DNA from: CAYGWP01 sp964353455
GTDB taxonomy: Bacteria; Planctomycetota; Phycisphaerae; FEN-1346
Direction of reading: 5' to 3'
Assembly (NCBI GenBank): GCA_964353455.1
Contig: CAYGWP010000506.1
Span: 1-14,566, forward strand
DNA length: 14,566 nucleotides
Part shown: positions 7,609 to 13,358 of the stretch, in pieces
How positions within the stretch are numbered: position 1 is the stretch's first letter
Layout: each line of letters starts with the position of its first letter
Program-made: the position numbers and the translations under genes
Notes under the pieces: generated by a model
Told to the model about the DNA's origin: nothing
The model's input: only the letters and a program-made list of their open reading frames with translations
Database searches by the model: none

Positions 7609-8379
7609 ATGAAATACGCGGGCGATGACAAACGCACGACCGGCCCCGCCTTCACGCTGGTCGAACTGCTGGTGGTCATGGGGATCATCGGCCTCCTGGC
7701 CGGCCTGCTCATGCCGGCCATAAGCCAGGCCATCACGGCCGCCCGGGCCGCCGCAACCAGGCAGACCATCCAGCAACTGAGCGCCGGCATCGAGTCATTC
7801 CGGAAAGACTGGCAGGTCTATCCGCCCAGCGATTATGACCACGAGCATATCACCAATCTCGGCTCCGCCAGCCATAAACTCGGCTACTTTTGCCTGGCCT
7901 ACGCCCTCATGGGGCCGCAGAGCAAGGGCTGGGGCCGCGCTGCCGACTACAAGGAACTCCCCTTCGGCGGCTCCTCGACGGCCACCTACGGACCGTACTA
8001 CACCCGCGAGCAGGCAACCAGTTCCACCGAGGCCGTTCAGGACGCCTTCCGCCCGGCCAAGAACATCGCCTACTTCCGCTACGAGCAGAACGACAACCCC
8101 CAATACGACGTTCTCTGCAACGACACTACAGACACCACCTGCCTCAAAACGTTCGCCAGCCAGGACCAGTTCGAGTTCCTGGCGAAGCCCGCTGACGTGA
8201 CGGCCCAGCGGCGATGGGTCCGCAGAGACTACCTCCTGATCTCGCCCGGCCCGGACCGTTATTGGGGGCCCATCAAGGAGGTCAAGGACGGCACGGGCAA
8301 GGTGACGGTCACGGGGGCGACATATGCTGCCGATAAGAGCATTGCCGACGTCACCTGCGACGACATCACCAACTGGTAG
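7609..8379 (+). CDS. GspG-like pseudopilin 2 (tandem paralogue of pseudopilin 1)
   Basis: Prepilin leader of 14 residues ending GPA, then FTLVELLVVMGIIGLLAG; cleavage is expected at A14/F15 with E19 at +5. Mature landmarks match pseudopilin 1 in the same order: YPPS, a TYGPYY block, QDAF-P-KNI-YFRY, RRDYLLISPGPDRYWG and a final DDITNW. The two therefore arose by tandem duplication and have diverged. The Ser-Pro-Gly-x-Asp and DDI-x-NW residues again suggest a GspG-type calcium site. It has an extra close cysteine pair (CNDTTDTTC) that could form a disulfide. Length is 256 aa. The ATG start has ggagg 10 bases upstream. It shares the unusual Ala at -1. Confidence 0.88.
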   Translation: MKYAGDDKRTTGPAFTLVELLVVMGIIGLLAGLLMPAISQAITAARAAATRQTIQQLSAGIESFRKDWQVYPPSDYDHEHITNLGSASHKLGYFCLAYALMGPQSKGWGRAADYKELPFGGSSTATYGPYYTREQATSSTEAVQDAFRPAKNIAYFRYEQNDNPQYDVLCNDTTDTTCLKTFASQDQFEFLAKPADVTAQRRWVRRDYLLISPGPDRYWGPIKEVKDGTGKVTVTGATYAADKSIADVTCDDITNW

Positions 8380-8412
8380 TAATCCGGCCCTTCGCCGCGA
8401 AAGGGTGCACCG

Positions 8413-9018
8413 ATGAACCGAAAGGCGAATGTGGTGCGGCGGGCGACAGGTTTTACGCTCGTCGAACTCATCACCGTCGTGGCGATCCTCGGCATCCTGA
8501 CGGTGCTCATGGTCGGCGCGGTCCAGGGCATCCGCAACAATATAGCCCTCTCCAACACGCTCGCGGCCTTCAGGGCCATAGATGCCGCACTCGAGGCCTA
8601 CTATGAGGATTGGGGCAACAGGTACCCCTGGATCGAGGACGGGTCGGGCACCGATGACCAGTATGCAAAGGTCAACTCCGTTCCCACCAGCCCCCTCTGC
8701 TGCCGGCCTGCCCCTGTCGCTTCTGGCAACAACGTGACGGACGAAGAAGACCGCGCCGCCATCCTGTACGCAGCGCTCACCGTGAAGGCCAACCACGGCC
8801 CGTATTTCAGGGGCCCCGCGCCTCCGGTAATCAAAAAAAATCTTCCCGCCAGCCAGGTGTATTGGGTCCTCGCCGACGGCTGGGGACGGATGATCCGCTA
8901 CAAGAAACCCACCGACAGTTGGAAACCGCCGGTCCTGGAGTCGGATGGCGCGGACGAGTTTTCCGCCGACGAGGATAAGGTCAGGAACTACGACGAGGCT
9001 TCGTTCGGCAAGAAATAG
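8413..9018 (+). CDS. GspG-like pseudopilin 3
   Basis: Leader MNRKANVVRRATG with canonical Gly at -1, cut before F14; E18 is the +5 Glu, followed by a hydrophobic helix. A GspG-like stalk AAFRAIDAALEAYYEDWGNRYP follows. Near the C-terminus SDGADEF...DEDKVRNYD resembles a degraded GspG Ca loop (S-x-G-x-D, then D-x-V-x-N). The middle contains an adjacent cysteine pair (CC). At 201 aa it is shorter than pseudopilins 1 and 2 and not obviously their direct copy. aaaggg (8399-8404) lies 8 bases before ATG 8413. It is 33 bases after pseudopilin 2, in the same operon. Confidence 0.85.
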   Translation: MNRKANVVRRATGFTLVELITVVAILGILTVLMVGAVQGIRNNIALSNTLAAFRAIDAALEAYYEDWGNRYPWIEDGSGTDDQYAKVNSVPTSPLCCRPAPVASGNNVTDEEDRAAILYAALTVKANHGPYFRGPAPPVIKKNLPASQVYWVLADGWGRMIRYKKPTDSWKPPVLESDGADEFSADEDKVRNYDEASFGKK

Positions 9019-9129
9019 CCGTAGTCCGCCGCTGGAGCAGGCGCTCCTTGGCGCGGCGTATCGCGCGAAAGGGTCTCTCGCCACGGCCCGCCCGCCGTCT
9101 GGCGGGGCCCGCGGCGACGGAGAGAAGGG
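9019..9129 (+). other. Short intergenic region with two hairpins
   Basis: This 111-base spacer between pseudopilins 3 and 4 holds ggagc-aggc-gctcc (9034-9047), with GC-rich flanks that can extend the stem, and cccgcc-gtct-ggcggg (9091-9106). It is not a clear copy of family B, although tagccg at 9016-9021 recalls it. The structures could modulate expression of pseudopilin 4; I see no promoter. Confidence 0.35.
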
Positions 9130-9849
9130 ATGGCCATGCAATTCCATCGAGGTTTTACGCTGACCGAGATGCTGGCGGTCATCGGGATCATGCTGGTCCT
9201 GATGGTCGCCACGTTCGGCATGTTCAGCGTCTTCGCCGAACGCATGGGGCCCGAAGCGGCCGTCTCGACGATCCAGGCCATGCTCAACGGCGCCCGCGAC
9301 TACGCCGCCTCAAACGGCGACATCATCCGCGCCGCACGCGTCAAGTTCACCGCCGACACCGCCAAGCCCATGGACGGCACCACCATGACGCTCCAGTACC
9401 TGCCCCGGGACGGAACCATCCAGTGGCTGGACGTTTACACCCGTAAGCCCATCTCCCTCCGCAACCAGGTATTCGTCTGCTTCGACCTGCCCGCGACGCT
9501 CGGCGACGTCACGGCGCCCACGGCGTTCGACGCTTCGGAGGAAAACATCGCCGATTGGCAGACGTTCCAAAAGAACCTCCTCGACAAGATCGGCCTCTGG
9601 GCGCTCTCCGGCGGCACGCTGAAAACCCAGAATTGCGAATTCTACGCCGTCTTCGACCCGACCGGCTACCTTATCGTCGATGACGAAGTGTTGAAAACGC
9701 TCGGTTCCGCTTCCAGCGGCTCCATGACGGTCTCCGTTAATGCCATCAGGAACGGCTTCACCGTCATCCAGTTGGCCGCGGGCAAGGTCACGGGGTACGC
9801 CACGTATCCGATGAACCCGAACACCGGAACGCGGCTCATTTTCGAGTAG
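9130..9849 (+). CDS. GspH/FimT-like minor pseudopilin
   Basis: Short leader MAMQFHRG with Gly at -1, then FTLTEMLAVIGIMLVLMVATFGMF; E13 is the +5 Glu. The rest is a beta-rich globular domain without the GspG Ca loop or the YPP stalk. The motif GARDYAASNGDIIRAARVKF resembles the helix-to-strand transition seen in GspH/FimT proteins (AR..A...n..v). Length is 239 aa. Two starts are close: ATG 9130 (ggaga at 9119-9123) and ATG 9136 (aaggg at 9125-9129); the choice shifts the leader by two residues only. It is last in the filament operon, and its TAG stop abuts the terminator-like repeat. The subfamily assignment is tentative; prepilin status is firm. Confidence 0.8.
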   Translation: MAMQFHRGFTLTEMLAVIGIMLVLMVATFGMFSVFAERMGPEAAVSTIQAMLNGARDYAASNGDIIRAARVKFTADTAKPMDGTTMTLQYLPRDGTIQWLDVYTRKPISLRNQVFVCFDLPATLGDVTAPTAFDASEENIADWQTFQKNLLDKIGLWALSGGTLKTQNCEFYAVFDPTGYLIVDDEVLKTLGSASSGSMTVSVNAIRNGFTVIQLAAGKVTGYATYPMNPNTGTRLIFE

Positions 9850-9945
9850 CCGAAAAGAAAAGGGTCCAGGAAAAGAACCCGCCCTGCGGACTGGCGGGAA
9901 CGTCTTAGGGGTCCTGGACCCTTTTCTTTCCCTTTTCTTTTCGGC
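9849..9945. terminator. Terminator-like palindrome C, copy 1
   Basis: The left arm gccgaaaagaaaaggg (9849-9864) pairs perfectly with cccttttcttttcggc (9930-9945). The overlapping left arm 9854-9871 (aaagaaaagggtccagga) pairs equally well, over 18 bp, with 9912-9929. The two foldings exclude each other. A third small stem, cccgcc / ggcggg (9878-9883, 9893-9898), fills the centre. A-rich and T-rich flanks make it a plausible bidirectional intrinsic terminator closing the pseudopilin operon. Its second copy is at 11523-11582. Confidence 0.7.
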
Positions 9946-9981
9946 CAGTTCACCGGGGGCCGAACGTTCGATGGAGCAGGA

Positions 9982-10323
9982 GTGCACGAAGTCGCGTTAG
10001 CCCAGGCGGTGTGGCGCCAGGTTGCCGCCGAGATGAAGCGGCGCCCGCAGGCCCGCTGCCTCGCCGTCAATCTCCTGGTTGGCCGCTTCTCGGGCGCCGA
10101 CCCGGAGTCGCTTCAGTTCGTCCTCGGCCTGCTGGCCCGCGAATCGGCGTGGCCGCAGGCCGCCGTCCGCATCCGCACCGAGCCGATAGCCCTCAAGTGC
10201 CGCGCGTGCGCACGCGAGTTCGAACCCCCTGAACTCGACCTCGCATGCCCGGCCTGCAAGTCGGTCGATGTCGAGGTGCTTCGCGGCAAGGATGTGTGCC
10301 TGGAGTCGCTCGACATCGAATAA
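9982..10323 (+). CDS. hypA: HypA nickel/zinc metallochaperone
   Basis: HypA works with HypB to deliver nickel to [NiFe]-hydrogenase large subunits (and to urease in some bacteria). The GTG start is fixed by the family: it produces Met-His-Glu at the N-terminus, the nickel-binding triad (H2, E3). The C-terminal zinc site is present as C73-x2-C76 and C89-x2-C92. The 113-aa length is typical. ggag at 9973-9976 is 5 bases upstream of the start. It begins 36 bases after terminator repeat C1 and is followed by hypB. No hydrogenase structural gene and no hypC-F are in the window. Confidence 0.93.
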   Translation: MHEVALAQAVWRQVAAEMKRRPQARCLAVNLLVGRFSGADPESLQFVLGLLARESAWPQAAVRIRTEPIALKCRACAREFEPPELDLACPACKSVDVEVLRGKDVCLESLDIE

Positions 10324-10337
10324 TGCATGTATCCACT

Positions 10338-10366
10338 TTTAGCCGCGACCCGAAGGGTCGCGCGTG
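10338..10366 (+). repeat. Stem-loop element B, copy 3 (GAA-loop variant)
   Basis: TTTAGCC (10338-10344), stem gcgaccc (10345-10351), loop GAA, gggtcgc (10355-10361), GCGTG. The stem sequence is wholly different from copies 1 and 2 beyond the first two pairs, yet all seven pairs are kept. Here the loop is C-GAA-G in place of CTTG. It lies in the hypA-hypB gap, 15 bases before the gagg that serves hypB. Confidence 0.75.
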
Positions 10367-10389
10367 TATGATTATGAATTGAGGATTAC

Positions 10390-11112
10390 ATGGCCAGGAA
10401 GATCAAACTCGCCAAGCGCGTCGTCGCCGAGAGCGACCGTCTCGCCAGTCGGTTAAGGGCGAGGTTCGCCGCGGCCCGCGTCTTCGTCGCCAACCTGATG
10501 AGTTCGCCGGGCTCCGGCAAGACGAGCCTCCTGGAGCACACCGCCCGGCGCCTTGCGGGCGAACTCCGCATGGCCGTCATCGAGGGCGACCTTGCCACAG
10601 ACCGCGATGCCTGCCGCATACGCGCTGCCGGCATACCCTCATACCAGATCAACACCGGCGGCGGATGTCACCTCAGCGCACGGCAAATCATCGATGCACT
10701 GGAGGAGTTCGACCTTGCCGCCCTCGACGTCCTCTTCATCGAGAACGTCGGCAACCTCGTCTGCCCCGCCGAGTTTGACCTGGGAGAGCGGCGCCGCGTC
10801 GTCCTCGTCTCGACCCCAGAAGGCGACGACAAGCCCGTCAAGTACCCTGTGGCGTTTCACAAGGCCGATTGCGTGGTCCTCAACAAGATCGACCTCCTGG
10901 CCGCCACGAACTTCTCGCGCGATGCGTTCGTCGCGTACGTCCGCGGCCTCGCGCCGTCGGTCCCGATCCTGGAACTTTCCTGCCGCAGCGGCCAGGGCCT
11001 CGACGGCTGGCTCGACTGGGTCCGCAACGAAAGGGAATTGTGGATTGGGGATTGTGAATTGTGGATTGAAAACGAACGACAATTGCGCGGCCGAGCGCCG
11101 CGCCGCCGTTAA
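10390..11112 (+). CDS. hypB: HypB GTPase for nickel insertion, with repeat-derived C-terminal tail
   Basis: SIMIBI-class GTPase that releases nickel from HypA to the hydrogenase precursor. It has a P-loop SSPGSGKTS (K44), EGDLATDRD, metal-site residues C93-H94 (GGGCHL) and C125 (LVCPAEF) with the same spacing as characterised HypB proteins, and G4 motif NKIDLL. There is no N-terminal CxxCGC motif or His-rich stretch. ATG 10390 has gagg 5 bases upstream. The domain ends at about residue 215 (GLDGWLDWVRN). Residues 216-240 (ELWIGDCELWIE... to the TAA) are encoded by the heptamer repeat D1, which has evidently overwritten the original stop codon. The extension is basic and probably not part of the fold. 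Confidence 0.92.
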   Translation: MARKIKLAKRVVAESDRLASRLRARFAAARVFVANLMSSPGSGKTSLLEHTARRLAGELRMAVIEGDLATDRDACRIRAAGIPSYQINTGGGCHLSARQIIDALEEFDLAALDVLFIENVGNLVCPAEFDLGERRRVVLVSTPEGDDKPVKYPVAFHKADCVVLNKIDLLAATNFSRDAFVAYVRGLAPSVPILELSCRSGQGLDGWLDWVRNERELWIGDCELWIENERQLRGRAPRRR

Positions 11113-11178
11113 TCCACGATCTGCAATCCACCCCAAAGACGGGGTCCAACGCAACAAGGACAATCCACAATCCACAAT
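11036..11178. repeat. Heptamer inverted-repeat element D, copy 1
   Basis: The left arm is a run of GATTGTG-like heptamers (11036-11068). The right side has aatccac words at 11111-11130 and acaatccacaatccacaatg at 11160-11178 in the opposite orientation. A GC-rich inner stem, gcgcggc / gccgcgc, lies near 11085-11103. The left arm is inside hypB and the element runs to just before the tatA promoter. The arms are less regular than in copy 2, suggesting greater age or internal rearrangement. Confidence 0.75.
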
Positions 11179-11196
11179 GCCTTCAAAGTGATTTTG

Positions 11197-11226
11197 CTGG
11201 ACTCATCCCGCGGCGACCTGTATAGT
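11197..11226 (+). promoter_or_regulatory. Candidate tatA promoter
   Basis: TATAGT at 11221-11226 is a good -10 box. The -35 is poor: CTGGAC at 11197-11202 is 18 bases away, and TTGCTG at 11194-11199 is too distant. It would start transcription about 13 bases ahead of the tatA Shine-Dalgarno, just downstream of repeat D1. Confidence 0.4.
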
Positions 11227-11258
11227 ATTTGCGAAGGAACAAACTAGGAGGATTGCCT

Positions 11259-11486
11259 GTGGAGAATCTTGCTTTCTGGATGCCGGGTCCGTGGGAAATG
11301 GTCATTATTGCGGTCGTGGCGCTGCTGCTGTTCGGGCGGCGCCTGCCGGAAGTCGGCCGCAGTCTCGGTAAAGGCATCGTCGAGTTCAAGAAGGGCCTCC
11401 GCGAGGTCCAGGACGAAGTCACCAAGGCCACCGACGAAGCAACCAAGGACACCACCAAGAACAACACCAGGCCCCCGACCGCGTAG
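11259..11486 (+). CDS. tatA: TatA/TatE twin-arginine translocase pore subunit
   Basis: Small inner-membrane protein that multimerises to form the channel for folded, twin-arginine-signal proteins. From GTG 11259 the 75-aa protein has a short periplasmic N-terminus, one membrane helix (about 12-24, WEMVIIAVVALLL), the hinge FGRRLPE, an amphipathic helix VGRSLGKGIVEFKKGL, and a charged, Thr/Asp-rich tail. The start was chosen because AGGAGG (11246-11251) is 7 bases upstream; the open frame continues back to 11229 but no better start exists. No tatB or tatC is adjacent. Folded [NiFe]-hydrogenases are common Tat cargo, so proximity to hypAB may be meaningful, but this is inference. Confidence 0.93.
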   Translation: MENLAFWMPGPWEMVIIAVVALLLFGRRLPEVGRSLGKGIVEFKKGLREVQDEVTKATDEATKDTTKNNTRPPTA

Positions 11487-11522
11487 ATCTCTCCGCTCCG
11501 CGTCCACGAGTCGCCCCGGCGA

Positions 11523-11582
11523 CCGAAAAGAAAAGGGTCCAGGACCCCTAAAGCCGTTAAGGGTCCAGGACCCTTTTCTTTT
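11523..11582. terminator. Terminator-like palindrome C, copy 2
   Basis: aaaagaaaagggtcc (11526-11540) pairs perfectly with ggacccttttctttt (11568-11582). After one a-a mismatch the stem continues with ggaccc / gggtcc (11542-11547, 11561-11566), closing on a loop of 13 bases. The T-rich 3' side and A-rich 5' side make it a strong bidirectional intrinsic terminator after tatA. Its left half is, as a reverse complement, identical over 25 bases to the right half of copy 1, so the two are one family. Confidence 0.8.
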
Positions 11583-11587
11583 GGGGG

Positions 11588-11615
11588 TTGCGGAACGCCA
11601 TCGGCATGTTATAAT
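11588..11615 (+). promoter_or_regulatory. Strong sigma70-type promoter for the TPR/alpha-CTD gene
   Basis: TTGCGG (11588-11593), 16 bases, then a perfect TATAAT (11610-11615) preceded by the extended -10 TGT. It sits immediately after terminator C2, so the gene downstream is its own transcription unit. Confidence 0.65.
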
Positions 11616-11629
11616 ACGCAACTTCGCGG

Positions 11630-11647
11630 GCCCCGCCGCGGCGGGGC
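11630..11647. repeat. GC palindrome in the 5' leader
   Basis: gccccgccgcggcggggc is a perfect 18-base palindrome centred on CCGCGG. It lies between the promoter and the start codon of the TPR/alpha-CTD gene. It shares its core with family E palindromes and could form a leader hairpin. Confidence 0.6.
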
Positions 11648-11695
11648 GTGAGGCCTGCTCCGTCCGTACTGGACCGTTTGAGCGGAGGTGCACCT

Positions 11696-12664
11696 GTGGC
11701 AAAGGCGATCAGCGAAATCGACAAGGCGTGCACGGAAGGCCGGGCCGATGAGGCCGAGAAAATGCTCGCCCAGGTCCCCAGACAAGAGATGGACACGGCG
11801 GAGTATCACTTCAGTCTCGGCCGCGTCCGGGAATCCCATGGCCGGTATGAAGAGGCGATCGAGGCCTACGAGCGTGCGCTCCAGATGGATGCAACGCACC
11901 GCGCGACGCTCTTCCGCCTGGCGTACCTGTACGACCTGCGCGGCGAAGAGAACCTGGCCATCGACTACTACAAGCAGTGCACCCAGCAGCCGCCCGTCCA
12001 CGAGGGGGCGCTCATCAACCTGGGCGTCCTTTACGAGGATGCCGGCCGCTACGACGAGGCAATCGACTGCTTCCGGCGGGTCCTCAAGGCCAACCCTAAC
12101 CACAAGCGGGCCCGCCTGTTCCTCCAGGACGCCCAGGCGTCCAAGTCGATGTATTACGATGAAGAAGGCGAGCGCCGCCGCGACAAACGCAACCAGGTCC
12201 TCGAAATCCCCGTCACCGACTTCGAACTCTCGGTCCGCAGCCGCAACTGCCTGAGGAAGATGAACATCCGAAGCCTCGGCGACCTCATCCATCACACCGA
12301 GCAGGAACTCCTCTCATACAAGAACTTCGGCGAGACGAGCCTCCAGGAAATCAAGGACATGCTCGCGTCCAAGAACCTGCACCTGGGGATGACGAGCGAG
12401 GTCGCCGCGGCGACCCGTCAACCTGTGGCAGCGCCGGTAGCGCCGCCGCCCCCGCCGCGCGGCCAGGGGGCCGACGTCCGGATCGCCGACCTGGAGTTCT
12501 CGGCACGCAGCCGCAAGGTCCTCGAACGCCTCGGCTGCGAGACCCTCGGCGACATCGTCAACCTGTCCGAAGAGAAACTCCTGGGGCAGAAGAACTTCGG
12601 CGAGACCTCCTTGAACGAGATCAAGCAGGTCCTTCGCCGCTACAACCTCAATCTGGCGGGTTGA
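11696..12664 (+). CDS. TPR protein with two RNA-polymerase alpha-CTD-like domains
   Basis: The N-terminal half holds three clear tetratricopeptide repeats (about 35-68, 69-102, 103-136), preceded by a degenerate one. A charged linker leads to a first alpha-CTD-like helix-hairpin-helix domain (about 173-236) that keeps the VRSRNCL box (R181 and N184, equivalents of E. coli R265 and N268) and the NFG-x-x-S turn. After a Pro/Ala linker (PPPPP) a second domain (261-322) has ARSRKVL and the same NFGETSLNEIK. In both, the two lysines of the polymerase turn (NLGKKS in E. coli) are Glu-Thr. The protein is 322 aa. GTG 11696 has ggagg 8 bases upstream; the frame is open back to 11648. It is not a polymerase alpha subunit, because the assembly domain is absent. 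Function is unknown; DNA or transcription-complex contact is inferred from the CTD likeness. Confidence 0.85.
   Translation: MAKAISEIDKACTEGRADEAEKMLAQVPRQEMDTAEYHFSLGRVRESHGRYEEAIEAYERALQMDATHRATLFRLAYLYDLRGEENLAIDYYKQCTQQPPVHEGALINLGVLYEDAGRYDEAIDCFRRVLKANPNHKRARLFLQDAQASKSMYYDEEGERRRDKRNQVLEIPVTDFELSVRSRNCLRKMNIRSLGDLIHHTEQELLSYKNFGETSLQEIKDMLASKNLHLGMTSEVAAATRQPVAAPVAPPPPPRGQGADVRIADLEFSARSRKVLERLGCETLGDIVNLSEEKLLGQKNFGETSLNEIKQVLRRYNLNLAG
12400..12415. repeat. Palindrome E, copy 1
   Basis: ggtcgccgcggcgacc is a perfect 16-base palindrome containing GTCGCCGCGGCGAC. It encodes EVAAAT in the inter-domain linker of the TPR/alpha-CTD protein. Confidence 0.6.
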
Positions 12665-12668
12665 GAGA

Positions 12669-12772
12669 GATTGTGGATTGTGGATTGTGGATTGCGGATT
12701 AACGGCAGAGCGGTCCCGCCGGGCGGATGTTCTGCTCTTGAATCCACAATCCACAATCCACAATCCACAATC
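12669..12772. repeat. Heptamer inverted-repeat element D, copy 2 (104 bp)
   Basis: The left arm, 12669-12700, is three gattgtg units, one gattgcg and gatt. The right arm, 12741-12772, is aatc plus four cacaatc units. The arms are exact inverted repeats over 32 bases but for one position. A 40-base core (12701-12740) lies between and has its own agagc / gctct stem. The element begins five bases after the stop of the TPR/alpha-CTD gene and ends where the conserved part of QueH begins, filling the whole gap. It has no coding capacity for a transposase, so it would be MITE-like or a replication-slippage product. Confidence 0.85.
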
Positions 12773-13330
12773 TTCTTGGTTCACGTGTGCTGCGCGGCGT
12801 GCGGCCTGGCCGTCACGGAGGTCGCCGCGGCGACTCTCGGCCCCTTCACGCTGTACTTCTATAATCCGAACGTCCAGCCGCTCATCGAGTTCCGTCGGCG
12901 CCTGAAGAGTGTCCAGGTCCTGGCGGAGCGCCAGCGCCTGGACCTTCGTGTGGACGACCGGTACGATCCGAAGGAGTTCCTTCGGCGCACGGCGCCGTGG
13001 AGTCGCCCCGACCGCTGCCGCGCGTGCTGGCGTATGCGCCTGGCCGAGACGGCACGCCTGGCCGCCGCCGAGGGTTTCACGGCCATGACGACGACGCTCC
13101 TGGCATCGACGCACCAGGACCACGAGGCGATCCGGGCAATCGGCCGGGAAGAAGCGGCCGCGCGCGGCATCGAGTTCCACTACGAGGACTGGCGTCCGCT
13201 GGCCGCCCGCGGCCACGAAGAGGCCAAACGCATGAACCTCTACCGGCAGCAGTACTGCGGGTGCCTGTTCAGCGAGGAAGAACGCTTCGCGCCGACCCGT
13301 CTGCACCTGTATCGCGCCCGCCCGACGTAA
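12671..13330 (+). CDS. queH: QueH epoxyqueuosine reductase, with repeat-derived N-terminus
   Basis: Iron-sulfur enzyme that reduces epoxyqueuosine in tRNA to queuosine, the non-cobalamin alternative to QueG. Family landmarks are complete: HVCCAAC at the N-terminus, YFYNPNVQPLIEFRRR, DRCRACWRMRLAETA, TTTLLASTHQDHEAI and LYRQQYCGCLFSEEER. The metal-ligand cysteines CC, CxxC and CxC are all present. The start is uncertain. TTG 12671 opens inside repeat D2 and would add about 35 residues of repeat-encoded sequence (LWIVDCGL... and STIHNPQSTI). TTG 12776, giving MVHVCCAAC, is closer to the family start but has no Shine-Dalgarno, because the repeat occupies that position. GTG 12680 is a third option behind gagaga. 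The gene may be translated by read-through from the upstream gene. Confidence 0.85.
   Translation: MWIVDCGLRINGRAVPPGGCSALESTIHNPQSTIFLVHVCCAACGLAVTEVAAATLGPFTLYFYNPNVQPLIEFRRRLKSVQVLAERQRLDLRVDDRYDPKEFLRRTAPWSRPDRCRACWRMRLAETARLAAAEGFTAMTTTLLASTHQDHEAIRAIGREEAAARGIEFHYEDWRPLAARGHEEAKRMNLYRQQYCGCLFSEEERFAPTRLHLYRARPT
12821..12834. repeat. Palindrome E, copy 2
   Basis: GTCGCCGCGGCGAC, a 14-base perfect palindrome, lies inside queH and encodes VAAAT. The preceding gag codon is shared with copy 1, so both read EVAAAT in their own proteins although these are unrelated. Confidence 0.6.
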
Positions 13331-13358
13331 TGGCGGGCCAAGAAGGTAAAGGTGAGAC

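Noticed and set aside
7795..9147. 450-codon minus-strand frame opposite pseudopilins 2 and 3
   Set aside because: The plus strand has two clear prepilin leaders with Shine-Dalgarno sites; the minus product has no domain.
11229..11258. Upstream extension of tatA (extra residues before GTG 11259)
   Set aside because: The extension would include the AGGAGG Shine-Dalgarno itself, and TatA proteins have very short N-termini before the membrane helix.
12669..12772. Heptamer arrays considered as a CRISPR array
   Set aside because: Units are 7 bp with no spacers, and the two arms are in opposite orientation; no cas genes are present.
12401..12834. Palindrome E copies 1 and 2 as recent insertions into coding sequence
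   Set aside because: In QueH the segment is in frame and the spacing between HVCC and YNPN looks normal for the family, so insertion is not supported there; in the TPR/alpha-CTD protein it lies in a variable linker and cannot be decided.
12314..13306. 330-codon minus-strand frame containing NPQSTIHNPQS-type peptide
   Set aside because: The peptide is the translation of heptamer repeat D2 and the remainder is antisense to queH and the alpha-CTD gene.
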